64,000 nt of DNA from H2-BAC3 sp045863035 (GCA_045863035.1 BTUV01000007.1:46893-110892), one strand, 5' to 3'. Positions 25,997 through 34,390 are shown, numbered from the stretch's first letter. The notes: generated by a model not told the origin, from the letters alone. A program made the numbers and translations.

Positions 25997-26851
25997 TCAG
26001 CCCAGATAGGTGCGCAGATTTTTACTGCGCGAAGCATGGCGCAGTCTTCTGATAGCTTTTTCCTTTATCTGTCGTACGCGTTCCCTGGTTAAACTAAATT
26101 TCTCACCAATCTCTTCAAGTGTCAGAGAGTGTTCTTTATTAAGTCCGAAATAAAGCCGGATAACTTCTGCTTCACGTTCGGTAAGAGTTGAAAGCGCTCT
26201 TTCTATTTCCATTTTGAGTGATTCACTCATCAGGTTATTATCAGGGGTGGGCTGCTGGTCGTTCTGAAGCACGTCAAGCAGACGGTTATCTTCGCCCTGT
26301 GCAAAAGGTGCATCCATTGATACGTGACGTCCTGATATTTTCAGAGTATCTGCTACTTCATTAACATCCATATCAAGTTCCTGAGCCAGTTCGGAAGCAC
26401 TTGGCTCACGCTCATACTCCTGCTCAAGACTACTATATGCCTTTCCGATTTTATTTAGCGCGCCAACACGATTAAGCGGAAGGCGAACAATTCGTGACTG
26501 CTCAGCAAGTGCCTGCAAGATTGACTGCCGAATCCACCACACCGCATAGGAGATGAATTTGAAACCTCTTGTTTCATCAAATCTCTTTGCTGCTTTAATA
26601 AGACCCAGATTACCTTCGTTAATAAGATCACCGAGCGATAATCCCTGATTCTGGTACTGCTTAGCTACACTCACTACAAATCGGAGATTGGCCTTTGTCA
26701 ATGCTTCAAGAGCGGACTGGTCCCCTTTTTTAATTCTTATTGCTAACTCAATTTCCTGATCGGGGGTTAAAAGACTTACTTTGCCTATTTCCTGAAGATA
26801 TTTGTCAAGTGACTGGCTTTCCCGGTTTGTATATTGTTTGGTTATTCTCAC
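25997..26851 (-). CDS. rpoD: Primary RNA polymerase sigma factor, Bacteroidota-type
   Basis: The product is 284 aa from a GTG at 26851. Region 1.2 (SLDKYLQEIGKVSLLTPDQE), region 2 (LRFVVSVAKQYQNQGLSLGDLINEGNLGLIKAAKRFD and the -10-binding GFKFISYAVWWIRQSI), region 3 and region 4 (LTLEEIGEKFSLTRERVRQIKEKAIRRLR) are complete. Region 1.1 and the long non-conserved insert of proteobacterial RpoD are absent, as in the housekeeping sigma of Bacteroidota. It should read the promoters noted in this window. It lies downstream of the eutN genes. Confidence 0.93.
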   Translation of the reverse strand: MRITKQYTNRESQSLDKYLQEIGKVSLLTPDQEIELAIRIKKGDQSALEALTKANLRFVVSVAKQYQNQGLSLGDLINEGNLGLIKAAKRFDETRGFKFISYAVWWIRQSILQALAEQSRIVRLPLNRVGALNKIGKAYSSLEQEYEREPSASELAQELDMDVNEVADTLKISGRHVSMDAPFAQGEDNRLLDVLQNDQQPTPDNNLMSESLKMEIERALSTLTEREAEVIRLYFGLNKEHSLTLEEIGEKFSLTRERVRQIKEKAIRRLRHASRSKNLRTYLG

Positions 26852-26866
26852 TTAGAGCACCTGAAT

Positions 26867-27130
26867 TTAGTTATTAATTGAGTCGATTATTCCGACAATG
26901 GAAGCATCTACCGGCGCCATATCCACCGGAAGAGGAATTACTGCTTCACTTGCGGTAACATAAAGTACTTTTTCCCCCGGACCTGCTCCGCTGGTATCTA
27001 CTGCGATAAGCGGTTCCCCTTTCGGATTTTCGTCAGAGTCAACCGGCTGAATTATCATCAGTTTGAATCCTTCCAGGGCAGGGTATTTTTTTGTTGCCCA
27101 GATATTTCCGATCACTTTGGCTAAATACAA
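26867..27130 (-). CDS. EutN/CcmL-family bacterial microcompartment vertex protein (1)
   Basis: The product is 87 aa if started at the TTG at 27130, giving M-YLAKVIGNIWATKKY, which matches the conserved EutN start. No ATG exists; a second TTG at 27175 would add 15 unrelated residues. Conserved features are KLMIIQPVD, LIAVDTSGAGPGEKVLYVTASEA and VDASIVGIID. The family forms pentamers that cap the vertices of microcompartment shells. A second paralogue lies directly upstream. I see no hexameric shell (BMC-H/T) gene in the window, so a full shell locus is not shown here. Confidence 0.85.
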   Translation of the reverse strand: MYLAKVIGNIWATKKYPALEGFKLMIIQPVDSDENPKGEPLIAVDTSGAGPGEKVLYVTASEAVIPLPVDMAPVDASIVGIIDSINN

Positions 27131-27189
27131 TTTGTCGTAATTTTCAAGATTGCAAAAATACGAAAATCCGGGCAAAATTCTGAGTCATT

Positions 27190-27474
27190 TTACTCTCCAC
27201 TTGCGGCTTTCTTTACGTCCAGCCGGTCCACAATTGCCATAACAACTGCGTCAACCGGTTTATTTTTAGTGTTATTCGTCTGTCTTGCAGAACTTCCTGT
27301 AGCCACAAGCACCACCTCACCGTGCCCGGCTCCCACACTGTCAACAGCTACAACAAAATTGTCCTTCTCCTGGTACTGCAAATCGAGCTGCCTGACTATC
27401 AGTAGTTTTGCTCCGGTCAGACTTTCGTCCTTTCTGGTTGCCCAGACAGTTCCGATAATTTTTCCTAAGATCAC
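27190..27474 (-). CDS. EutN/CcmL-family bacterial microcompartment vertex protein (2)
   Basis: The product is 94 aa. MILGKIIGTVWATRKDESLTGAKLLIV, VAVDSVGAGHGEVVLVATGSSAR and PVDAVVMAIVD are the full EutN pattern. The ATG overlaps the stop of the PIN-like gene (ATGA), so the two are translationally coupled. Tandem vertex proteins of slightly different sequence are common in real shell loci, where they may form distinct pentamers. Confidence 0.9.
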   Translation of the reverse strand: MILGKIIGTVWATRKDESLTGAKLLIVRQLDLQYQEKDNFVVAVDSVGAGHGEVVLVATGSSARQTNNTKNKPVDAVVMAIVDRLDVKKAASGE

Positions 27475-27869
27475 GTTAAATCTCCTGAAACTAAAAATTT
27501 AAGATCTGCAAACTCTGCAATACCCTCCGGGTACTCTTCCCTGCGCAATGTTGCTATTTTCATTTTGTTCACCTTTGCTGTGGCAAGAAACAATGCCATT
27601 TCACTGCTCAAACCTGAATAATATTCAGATTCGGCCTCAAGTGCATATCTTGAATGAACGCCAAGTACATTCAGACCATTCAGCAGGTTCCGCACTGTTT
27701 TTCTTTCATGTTCATTTTCACAAAGAGTAAACAGTCCGGCTGCATTAAGCACCGATGTAAAACAAACTTCCTGAGCAAGCAAAGTTTCAAGCAATGATGC
27801 TTTTTCACCTTCAGTACAACTGATTAGATGCTCCAAAAGAATATCGGTATCAAGCAATAAACCCTTCAT
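27471..27869 (-). CDS. PIN-domain-like protein
   Basis: The product is 132 aa. It begins GLLLDTDILLEHL with an Asp pair, like the first acidic motif of PIN nucleases, and contains ALFLATAKVNKMKIATL in the central region. The final acidic residues of a canonical PIN site are not clear, so nuclease activity is uncertain. It sits between a 59-aa gene and eutN with ATGA overlaps on both sides. A VapC-type toxin is one reading, but operon placement with shell proteins and phosphopentomutase is unusual for a toxin module. Confidence 0.6.
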   Translation of the reverse strand: MKGLLLDTDILLEHLISCTEGEKASLLETLLAQEVCFTSVLNAAGLFTLCENEHERKTVRNLLNGLNVLGVHSRYALEAESEYYSGLSSEMALFLATAKVNKMKIATLRREEYPEGIAEFADLKFLVSGDLT

Positions 27870-28045
27870 TCCGGCTTACTGAGAATTCCTTTTGTTTTCA
27901 TCATTTTTTCAATAACCTCAAGTGGCGTTTTCTGCATATTAGACAGTTTAACAGGGCTGACTGTTTCATTTTTCCCCGACATTCTGCGCACCTCATATAG
28001 TTCAGCAGCACGGGTTTTTACCTTAACGGCAGAAATTAGTCTCAT
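27866..28045 (-). CDS. Small basic protein of unknown function (59 aa)
   Basis: The frame reads 59 codons from the ATG at 28045 to TGA at 27866. It starts MRLISAVKVKTRAAELYEVR and ends PLEVIEKMMKTKGILSKPE. Both ends overlap neighbouring genes as ATGA (phosphopentomutase stop upstream, PIN-like start downstream), strong evidence that it is translated. It has many Lys/Arg residues, no membrane helix and a likely amphipathic helix near residues 40-55. I do not recognise the family. Roles to consider are an antitoxin for the PIN-like protein or a shell-targeting peptide. Confidence 0.7.
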   Translation of the reverse strand: MRLISAVKVKTRAAELYEVRRMSGKNETVSPVKLSNMQKTPLEVIEKMMKTKGILSKPE

Positions 28046-29205
28046 GAGTTAAAAAAACTGATACCTCTAAGCTCATTCGGCACTGAAAAAAACTCTGCAA
28101 CAGATTTTCCAACATCTGCAAAACTGGTTCTTGTACCAAGGTTCTTTCCATCCTTCCCCCTGCGGTAAACCAGAAGCGGAACATACTCTCTGGAGTGATC
28201 TGAACTCTGCGATGTCGGGTCATTGCCATGATCAGCAGTAATTATAACCATATCAGTTTCATCAACAGACGCGATTATTTCAGGCAAAAGTTTGTCGAAC
28301 TCTGCAAGGGCTTTGGCAAATCCTATTGGATCATTTCTGTGACCATAGTAAACATCAAAGTCCACAAGATTAGCAAAAATAAATGAGTCCTTTTCAGATT
28401 TCATGGTCTGAATAATCCGCAACACTCCCTCAGCATTTGATTTAGTCGCGATAGATGTATCAATACCTTTGTAATTAAATAAATCGCCGACTTTTCCAAT
28501 CGAAATCGTTTTTACACCCCCGCCTTGAAGATGGTTAAATACTGTTGAGGAAGGGGGGTCTATTGAAAAATCTTTACGGTTTACCGTCCTGGTAAAACTC
28601 CCCTTTTTACCGATAAACGGCCGGGCAATAACTCTTCCCACAATATCGGGCGGCACAAGTATTTCATCACGTGTTATCTCACAGATTTTATATAACTGCT
28701 GCAGCGGAATCACTTCTTCATGCGCGGCTATCTGAAATACTGAATCTGCTGATGTATATATTATCGGGAACCCGGTCTTTACATGTTCTTCGCCAAGCTC
28801 TTTAATAATTTCAGTTCCTGAAGCAGCTTTGTTGCCAAGAAATCCTTTCAGACTATTTTTCTCAAGAAAACTTTTTGTGAGCCGTTCCGGAAATCCATCA
28901 GGGTAATAAGTGAAATCAAAATCCACATGAATACCTGCAAGTTCCCAATGCCCGGTTGTTGAATCCTTTCCCTTAGAAACCTCGGCCATTTTTCCGTATG
29001 ATGCAGAAGGGAAAGAGACAGCAGGGACTCCCTGAATTAATGAGATATTACCAAGCCCAAGCGCTTTTAAATTAGGTAAATGCAGCCCTTTCACTTTCCG
29101 GGCGGTATTAACAATCGTGTTGCTCCCTTCATCACGATATATATGGGCGTCAGGCAGTTCGCCAATCCCGACACCGTCAAGTATAATCAGAACGCAGTTA
29201 TTAAT
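28042..29205 (-). CDS. deoB: Phosphopentomutase, with non-canonical (ATT?) start
   Basis: The product is ~387 aa if started at ATT 29205. Catalytic features of the alkaline-phosphatase-like fold are present: N-terminal LDGVGIGELPDA with the metal-binding Asp, then KDSTTGHWELAG, VDFDVYYGHRNDP and ITADHGNDPTSQSSDHSREYVPLLVY. It interconverts ribose/deoxyribose 1- and 5-phosphates in nucleoside salvage. The first conventional start (GTG 29094) would delete the metal-binding N-terminus. The frame opens right after the TAG of the preceding gene, with AGGT seven bases before the ATT. CTG at 29187 or read-through of the TAG are alternatives. It overlaps the 59-aa gene by ATGA. Confidence 0.85.
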   Translation of the reverse strand: MNNCVLIILDGVGIGELPDAHIYRDEGSNTIVNTARKVKGLHLPNLKALGLGNISLIQGVPAVSFPSASYGKMAEVSKGKDSTTGHWELAGIHVDFDFTYYPDGFPERLTKSFLEKNSLKGFLGNKAASGTEIIKELGEEHVKTGFPIIYTSADSVFQIAAHEEVIPLQQLYKICEITRDEILVPPDIVGRVIARPFIGKKGSFTRTVNRKDFSIDPPSSTVFNHLQGGGVKTISIGKVGDLFNYKGIDTSIATKSNAEGVLRIIQTMKSEKDSFIFANLVDFDVYYGHRNDPIGFAKALAEFDKLLPEIIASVDETDMVIITADHGNDPTSQSSDHSREYVPLLVYRRGKDGKNLGTRTSFADVGKSVAEFFSVPNELRGISFFNS

Positions 29206-29214
29206 GGGCTTTAC

Positions 29215-31113
29215 CTATAACTGTATAACTTTATTTCCGCCGGTTTCAGATGCTTTTTTTACTGCCAGACGGAGATTCTCAAGAAGCTCATCAACATCAG
29301 TTTTATCAGATGAGTTAATCAATCCGACAGATACTGTAAAAGTGGTGCTTTTGCTGCCTGATGATACCGGAAGACGGGCAATTTTAACCCTTATTCCATC
29401 AGCCCTGACGGCAAGTTCCTGCTCATCGTTATGGAGGAAGAACAAACCAAACGTAAGATCATCAAGCCGACCGCAGAAACTGAGCGGGTCAAGCTCCTGA
29501 TACAATGCTTTTGCAAATTCCCTCATTGTAATTTTAACCATCTCAGGGTCGCTTAATTCCTGCCGGTTCTTTCCTTCATCTATCTTAAACAGCGCAATAT
29601 TGGAACGCAGATTAAGTATTTTTGCCTTTTCCAGTTCTTCTGCAACTCTGGCCTTGAAAAATGAAGATGAATATACACTGGTATCAGGATCAAATGTTAT
29701 CAGTGCTTTAAGTCGCCGTATTTGCCCGAAGGTGTACATCAGAAGGCCAAGCTGACCGGCTGATTTTCTCAGGTAATCATGATCACGCTGAGTAAAAGAG
29801 TTTTTCTTCATGTTCTCATAACAAAGCGCACCCAGCACCTCAGTATTATAAATAATGGGGACTGCCATAAACGAACCGTCTAAAATAATGTTTTCGTCAT
29901 GGTAAAAGCGGTGCATCGATGCAGCGCTTATATCACCAATGCGTACCTGACTACCGGTATATACACACTTGCCCACTATGGTATTTTCACGATCAACCAT
30001 ATCGCCGCGATGAACGTAACTGAATGATTTCGGGTTAATAACCGAAGCAATTTTAAACTGCATCTCATCATGCTGCCAGGTTACAAACGTAAAACAATCT
30101 GCTTCAACAAGCACCGAAGCCAAAGCTGATATAGACTGGTGCAATGTCTGCTCATCATCAGTCGGAACATTCTGGCTTAAAAAATCAGCGAATCCTTCAG
30201 CGCGCCTGTTTGCTATTGATTCAGCATGTTTATGCGCGAACAAATCTATTAATACCGTAATCAGCCGGACAAAACGGCCAAGAATATACATCTGTTCAAT
30301 ACCAAACGCATCCGTGACCTTTGAATCAACCGCAAGTATGCCTATCAGGTTTGCATTATGAAATACCGGTACTCCCAAAAAACTCTTTATTTTTTGCGGC
30401 TGTGTGTAGTATCTGAAATTTTCTCTTTCGCTGATCGGTGGTATATCAGTTAATAACCCTGGTTCCTGATTGTTGATTATCTGACCAAGTATGTCATTCT
30501 GGATTTCAAGCTTTTTCTTTTCAATTTCATGACTTACTGACGCATATTTTTCAATCGTCAGTGTTGATTTCCGTTTGTCATACCAAAAGTATATGGCAGT
30601 ATGCGCGGAGAATAACTCTCTGACGATAATCAGAATACGCTCAAGCAAAAAGCTTAACTGCTGGTTTGCTCCCACATCCAGCGGAAATTCTTCTGTGGCC
30701 AGGTTACGGAATTTCTCCAGACTCTGCTCTGGGTCATCACCCGGACTGCTGATTTTGTTGCCGATGGAAGAAATATTGCTTTCTGTGAGAACACGTGAGG
30801 ATTTTCCGACTATGGCAAACCCCTCATCAACATGATCAAGATTCACTTCCGCATAATCCTGTGTTTTGCCGCTCACGATTTCCAAATCATCGTCTTCAAG
30901 TTCAGATGAGGCAAGTGAGGATTTGGCGGGATTAACCTCAGCAGGGGGCTCAGTCTGGGCTTTTTTATCACGGTCAAGCTTGAGAAAAAGGACAACAGCG
31001 GTTATAAGGAGCACGACAAATGTAACTGCCTTAAGGAGAAAATCCTCAAAGAGAATGAACAGTACCAAAAGTGTAACAGCCGCCACAATCAGAAGCGCAT
31101 TGCTGTATTTCAT
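29215..31113 (-). CDS. Membrane-anchored GAF protein with degenerate GGDEF domain
   Basis: The product is 632 aa. Two hydrophobic helices (~residues 5-45) are followed by a charged linker and GAF domains at ~140-300 and ~320-480. The C-terminal region (~490-632) has the secondary-structure order of a diguanylate cyclase (FDPDTSVYSSSFF ... FTVSVGLINSSDKTDVDELLENLRLAVKKASETG). The active-site loop reads CGRLDDLTFGLFF in place of GGDEF, so it is probably inactive as a cyclase. It is likely a sensor or scaffold. Its TAG stop is in the same frame as the phosphopentomutase reading frame that follows. Confidence 0.75.
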   Translation of the reverse strand: MKYSNALLIVAAVTLLVLFILFEDFLLKAVTFVVLLITAVVLFLKLDRDKKAQTEPPAEVNPAKSSLASSELEDDDLEIVSGKTQDYAEVNLDHVDEGFAIVGKSSRVLTESNISSIGNKISSPGDDPEQSLEKFRNLATEEFPLDVGANQQLSFLLERILIIVRELFSAHTAIYFWYDKRKSTLTIEKYASVSHEIEKKKLEIQNDILGQIINNQEPGLLTDIPPISERENFRYYTQPQKIKSFLGVPVFHNANLIGILAVDSKVTDAFGIEQMYILGRFVRLITVLIDLFAHKHAESIANRRAEGFADFLSQNVPTDDEQTLHQSISALASVLVEADCFTFVTWQHDEMQFKIASVINPKSFSYVHRGDMVDRENTIVGKCVYTGSQVRIGDISAASMHRFYHDENIILDGSFMAVPIIYNTEVLGALCYENMKKNSFTQRDHDYLRKSAGQLGLLMYTFGQIRRLKALITFDPDTSVYSSSFFKARVAEELEKAKILNLRSNIALFKIDEGKNRQELSDPEMVKITMREFAKALYQELDPLSFCGRLDDLTFGLFFLHNDEQELAVRADGIRVKIARLPVSSGSKSTTFTVSVGLINSSDKTDVDELLENLRLAVKKASETGGNKVIQL

Positions 31114-31166
31114 AATTCCTTTAACAGACTGAATAATTAAGGGTTTTGAAATATAATTAAAATTCT

Positions 31167-31763
31167 TTAACTTTTACAGAATTGTGTGAAATTTAGAATC
31201 CTTGAAGCAATAGCTTTTTTACCATCAAGGGAGACCGCTGAATAGGGATAGATGCCCTCCTGGAGTGTCAGTTCTGGCAGAACCGACCGAATCTCCCTTG
31301 CAGACTCGGGGATTCGATTCCGTTTTACTTTATCACACTTGGTAAGGATTACCGCAAAGTTCAGCCGTTCTTCAACTAAGAATTCCCACAATCCGACATC
31401 TAATTTTGATGGCTCATGCCGGACATCTATGAGTGAAAAGATTAAGCGATCCTCATTTCTTACCTTCAGGAAATTTTCTGTAAGCCGGGAGTATTTGGTA
31501 ATTTCGCTTTGTGATGCTTTTGAGTACCCATAACCGGGCATATCAACAAGATAAACATCAGTCGGGAGGAGAAAATAATTGATTGAGCGGGTTTTGCCCG
31601 GAGTCGAACTGGTTTTAGCCATCCCGGGTACGTTGAGAAACGTGTTAATAAATGAAGATTTCCCCACATTTGAGCGACCGCAGAGTATTACCTCAGGTTT
31701 TTCATCCTTTGGCAACTCCTTTAAGTCAAAAACGGCTTTTAAGAATGTAGCTTTCTCTGCCAT
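31167..31763 (-). CDS. engB: Ribosome biogenesis GTP-binding protein EngB/YsxC
   Basis: The product is 198 aa from the ATG at 31763. A longer frame to 31790 would start inside the rplQ terminator and is rejected. P-loop GRSNVGKSS, G2 TPGKTRSINYF, G3 DMPGYG, G4 TKCDK and G5 YSAVS are present. The family assists late assembly of the large ribosomal subunit, fitting its place just after the ribosomal-protein block. Confidence 0.93.
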   Translation of the reverse strand: MAEKATFLKAVFDLKELPKDEKPEVILCGRSNVGKSSFINTFLNVPGMAKTSSTPGKTRSINYFLLPTDVYLVDMPGYGYSKASQSEITKYSRLTENFLKVRNEDRLIFSLIDVRHEPSKLDVGLWEFLVEERLNFAVILTKCDKVKRNRIPESAREIRSVLPELTLQEGIYPYSAVSLDGKKAIASRILNFTQFCKS

Positions 31764-31766
31764 AAT

Positions 31767-31804
31767 AAAAAAAAGAGTAACCCGGATCACTCCGGATTAC
31801 TCTT
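31767..31804 (-). terminator. Rho-independent terminator of the alpha operon
   Basis: The stem AAGAGTAA-CCGG pairs with CCGG-TTACTCTT (one bulged position) and is followed on the minus strand by eight T residues. It lies directly between rplQ and the engB ATG and ends the long ribosomal transcript. Confidence 0.88.
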
Positions 31805-31826
31805 CCTCTAATAAATTAGTTTTGTA

Positions 31827-32297
31827 TTAAGCGCCGGCTTCAGCCGTTTTTCCGGCTTCTTCCTGCTGTTTTTCTTTTTTCTGCTTTGATTTTTCTTCAC
31901 GTGATTCACGAAGGTCAGCAGCTCTCTGATTAGCAACTTCGTTGTAGTCAACCAATTCAATGATTGCCATCTCAGCCGCATCGCCAAGGCGTCTTCCTCT
32001 TTTGATCACGCGGGTGTATCCGCCCTTGCGGTCTTCCACCTTTGCGGCAATTTCACCAAAGAGCTCTTTAACAACATCTTTGTCTTTAAGACGGTCCATG
32101 ATAAGCTTTTTACGATGCAAATCGCCGACTTTAGCTTTGGTAATAATTGGTTCAATAAATGAACGCAGCTCTTTTGCCTTAGCAAGAGTAGTAGTAATTC
32201 TTTTATGCTTGAGAAGAGAAATAGAGAGATTTCTCAGCAAAGCTTCTTTGTGTGAAGCTGTGCGCCCTAATTTTCTTCCTTTGATATTATGATTCAT
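31827..32297 (-). CDS. rplQ: 50S ribosomal protein L17
   Basis: The product is 156 aa. N-terminal NHNIKGRKLGRTASHKEALLRNL and the RGGYTRVIKRGRRLGDAAEMAIIELVD-type core are classic L17. A charged C-terminal extension (~residues 130-156, rich in Lys/Glu) goes beyond the usual ~120 aa. Last gene of the alpha operon, following rpoA. Confidence 0.97.
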   Translation of the reverse strand: MNHNIKGRKLGRTASHKEALLRNLSISLLKHKRITTTLAKAKELRSFIEPIITKAKVGDLHRKKLIMDRLKDKDVVKELFGEIAAKVEDRKGGYTRVIKRGRRLGDAAEMAIIELVDYNEVANQRAADLRESREEKSKQKKEKQQEEAGKTAEAGA

Positions 32298-32316
32298 TTT
32301 TCAATTCCTCAGCGTA

Positions 32317-33327
32317 TTAATTGTTGTCAGTTTCGGATTTAAGATATTTATCGATATCCATTCCGAAATGCAAACCAAGTTTTTCAATATGTTCGGAAAG
32401 CTCTGCAAGTGATTTGCGGCCAAAATTTCTGTATTTCAGTAACTCTGATTCTTCTCTTCTGACCAAATCACCAACACTCTTGATGCTTGCTGCTTTCAGA
32501 CAGTTATGAGCGCGGACGCTCAGCTCAAGCTCATCAATGCTCATAAGAAGTGCTTTCTTTGTCTTCTCAACTTCCGGATCCTTCTCTGAACCTTCTTTTG
32601 GTGATTCAGGTTCAAGGTTAAGACCGGTGAAGAGATCAAGGTGTTCTTTGAGCAGTTTTGCAGACTGAGTCATTGCATCCTGTGCTGAAATACTTCCGTC
32701 TGTTGTGACGTCAATTGTCAGTTTTTCGAAGTCATTTCTGTCTCCGATTCTCACATTCTCAATGTCATAACGGACAGTCTTAATCGGGGTAAAAATGGCA
32801 TCAACTGCAATAACACCAATACCAAATTCAACAAACTTTGCTTCATTATTCTTGATGTCATTAGCCGGAACGTAACCTCTGCCTTGACCGAGAATCAGTT
32901 CCATATTAAATTTTGCTACACTATTCATCGTTGCAATGTGAAGCTCCGGATTAAGAACTTCAACATCAGAAGTATATTTAGCAAGATCTCCTGCAACAAA
33001 CTCGCCTTCGCCATTGAATGTAATTTCAATGCGGCCAGGTTTTTTGGTGAGGGCTTTTAATCTGATCTGTTTCAGATTAAGAATAATTTCAGTAACATCT
33101 TCAACAACACCAGGAATAGTGGTAAACTCGTGAAGAACATCGCTGATTTTGATTCCTATGATTGCAGTACCCGGAAGGGATGACAAGAGCACTCTTCTGA
33201 GAGAGTTGCCCAGTGTTGCTCCGTAGCCCCTTTCAAGCGGCTGAAGCGTAAACCTTCCGAATGTATCACTCTTGGTTGATTCATCAAGAATTACTGCCTC
33301 GGGCATTCTTAACTTTATCTGGTTCAT
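32317..33327 (-). CDS. rpoA: DNA-directed RNA polymerase alpha subunit
   Basis: The product is 336 aa. The N-terminal assembly domain carries FGRFTLQPLERGYGATLGNSLRRVLLSSLPG. The C-terminal domain has LELSVRAHNCLKAASIKSVGDLVRREESELLKYRNFGRKSLAELSEHIEKLGL with the helix-hairpin-helix for UP-element contacts. An AGAGGT ribosome-binding site precedes the ATG. Standard position between rpsD and rplQ. Confidence 0.98.
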   Translation of the reverse strand: MNQIKLRMPEAVILDESTKSDTFGRFTLQPLERGYGATLGNSLRRVLLSSLPGTAIIGIKISDVLHEFTTIPGVVEDVTEIILNLKQIRLKALTKKPGRIEITFNGEGEFVAGDLAKYTSDVEVLNPELHIATMNSVAKFNMELILGQGRGYVPANDIKNNEAKFVEFGIGVIAVDAIFTPIKTVRYDIENVRIGDRNDFEKLTIDVTTDGSISAQDAMTQSAKLLKEHLDLFTGLNLEPESPKEGSEKDPEVEKTKKALLMSIDELELSVRAHNCLKAASIKSVGDLVRREESELLKYRNFGRKSLAELSEHIEKLGLHFGMDIDKYLKSETDNN

Positions 33328-33358
33328 GTATATGACCTCTAAATTTCTTTCTTAATTA

Positions 33359-33985
33359 TTACTTAGAATAGAGCTCAACTACCAACTGTTCATTGGCATT
33401 TAGAGGAATTTCACTTCTTTCAGGAAGCTGTAAAAACGTTCCGGTCAGTGTGGCTTTATTAACTGACAGCCATGAATACTGAGCATCAACAACTCTTTTA
33501 AGTGAGTTATGAATAAGCTCAAGATTCTTACTGTGATCTTTTACCTTAATCACGTCTCCGGGGGTAACTGTATATGACGGAATATCAACCATCTTATCAT
33601 TCACCAGAACATGGCGATGACGGACAATCTGACGGGCTGATTTACGTGAAGGAGCGAAACCAAGGCGATACACAATGTTATCAAGCCGTGTTTCAAGAAG
33701 TCTTACCAGGTTTTCACCGGTAATACCCTTCTGTCTGGTGGCCTTCTCAAAGTAATTTCTGAACTGAGTTTCAAGCACTCCGTATGTTCTTTTAATTTTC
33801 TGTTTTTCCCTGAGCTGAACGCCGTATTCAGAAATCTTTGACTTTCTGGATAAACCGTGCTGACCCGGGGGATAATTCTTCTTTTCAATAGGACATTTGT
33901 CAGTTAAACACTTTTGTCCTTTAAGATACAGCTTCGTCTTTTCTCTTCTGCATAGTTTACAAACTGATCCGGTATATCTTGCCAT
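33359..33985 (-). CDS. rpsD: 30S ribosomal protein S4 (zinc-binding form)
   Basis: The product is 208 aa. The N-terminus MARYTGSVCKLCRREK...KCLTDKC has four cysteines, so this is the zinc form. The S4 RNA-binding domain LETRLDNIVYRLGFAPSRKSARQIVRHRHVLVN follows. S4 starts assembly of the small subunit and often represses alpha-operon translation; I could not identify an S4-binding leader by eye. Confidence 0.98.
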   Translation of the reverse strand: MARYTGSVCKLCRREKTKLYLKGQKCLTDKCPIEKKNYPPGQHGLSRKSKISEYGVQLREKQKIKRTYGVLETQFRNYFEKATRQKGITGENLVRLLETRLDNIVYRLGFAPSRKSARQIVRHRHVLVNDKMVDIPSYTVTPGDVIKVKDHSKNLELIHNSLKRVVDAQYSWLSVNKATLTGTFLQLPERSEIPLNANEQLVVELYSK

Positions 33986-34003
33986 TTAGCGCATTCTCCT
34001 CGT

Positions 34004-34390
34004 TTAAACTCTTCTTCTTTTTGGTGGCCTGCAGCCGTTATGAGGTATTGGGGTTACATCTTTAATGGATGATACTTCCAATCCTGCAGTGGTCAGAGCT
34101 CTGATAGCAGACTCTCTTCCCGATCCTGGACCTTTCACGCGTACTTCTACTCTGCGCAGACCCATATCGTATGCTTCTTTAGCTGCTGCCTCAGATGTTA
34201 CCTGCGCGGCATAAGGGGTATTTTTTCTTGAACCCTTAAAACCGTTTTTGCCGGCAGATGACCATGAGATTGCATTGCCATATACATCAGTAAGAATAAC
34301 TATTACATTGTTAAATGTTGCTTTAACATGTGCAATACCGTTTACATCAACTACTGATTTTTTCTTAACTTTTTTTACTGCTTTTGCCAT
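34004..34390 (-). CDS. rpsK: 30S ribosomal protein S11
   Basis: The product is 128 aa, with GIAHVKATFNNVIVILTDVYGN, KGSRKNTPYAAQ and the C-terminal DVTPIPHNGCRPPKRRRV, the S11 signature. AAGGATTTATATATATG is the start context. Alpha operon, between rpsM and rpsD. Confidence 0.98.
   Translation of the reverse strand: MAKAVKKVKKKSVVDVNGIAHVKATFNNVIVILTDVYGNAISWSSAGKNGFKGSRKNTPYAAQVTSEAAAKEAYDMGLRRVEVRVKGPGSGRESAIRALTTAGLEVSSIKDVTPIPHNGCRPPKRRRV

Noticed and set aside
27471..28045. Simple VapBC-type toxin-antitoxin pair
   Set aside because: The PIN-like protein lacks a clear full set of acidic residues, the 59-aa protein has no recognisable DNA-binding domain, and both are locked by overlaps into a metabolic operon. 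Left open but not called.
31764..31790. Longer engB start
   Set aside because: The added residues are encoded by the rplQ terminator stem and T-run.
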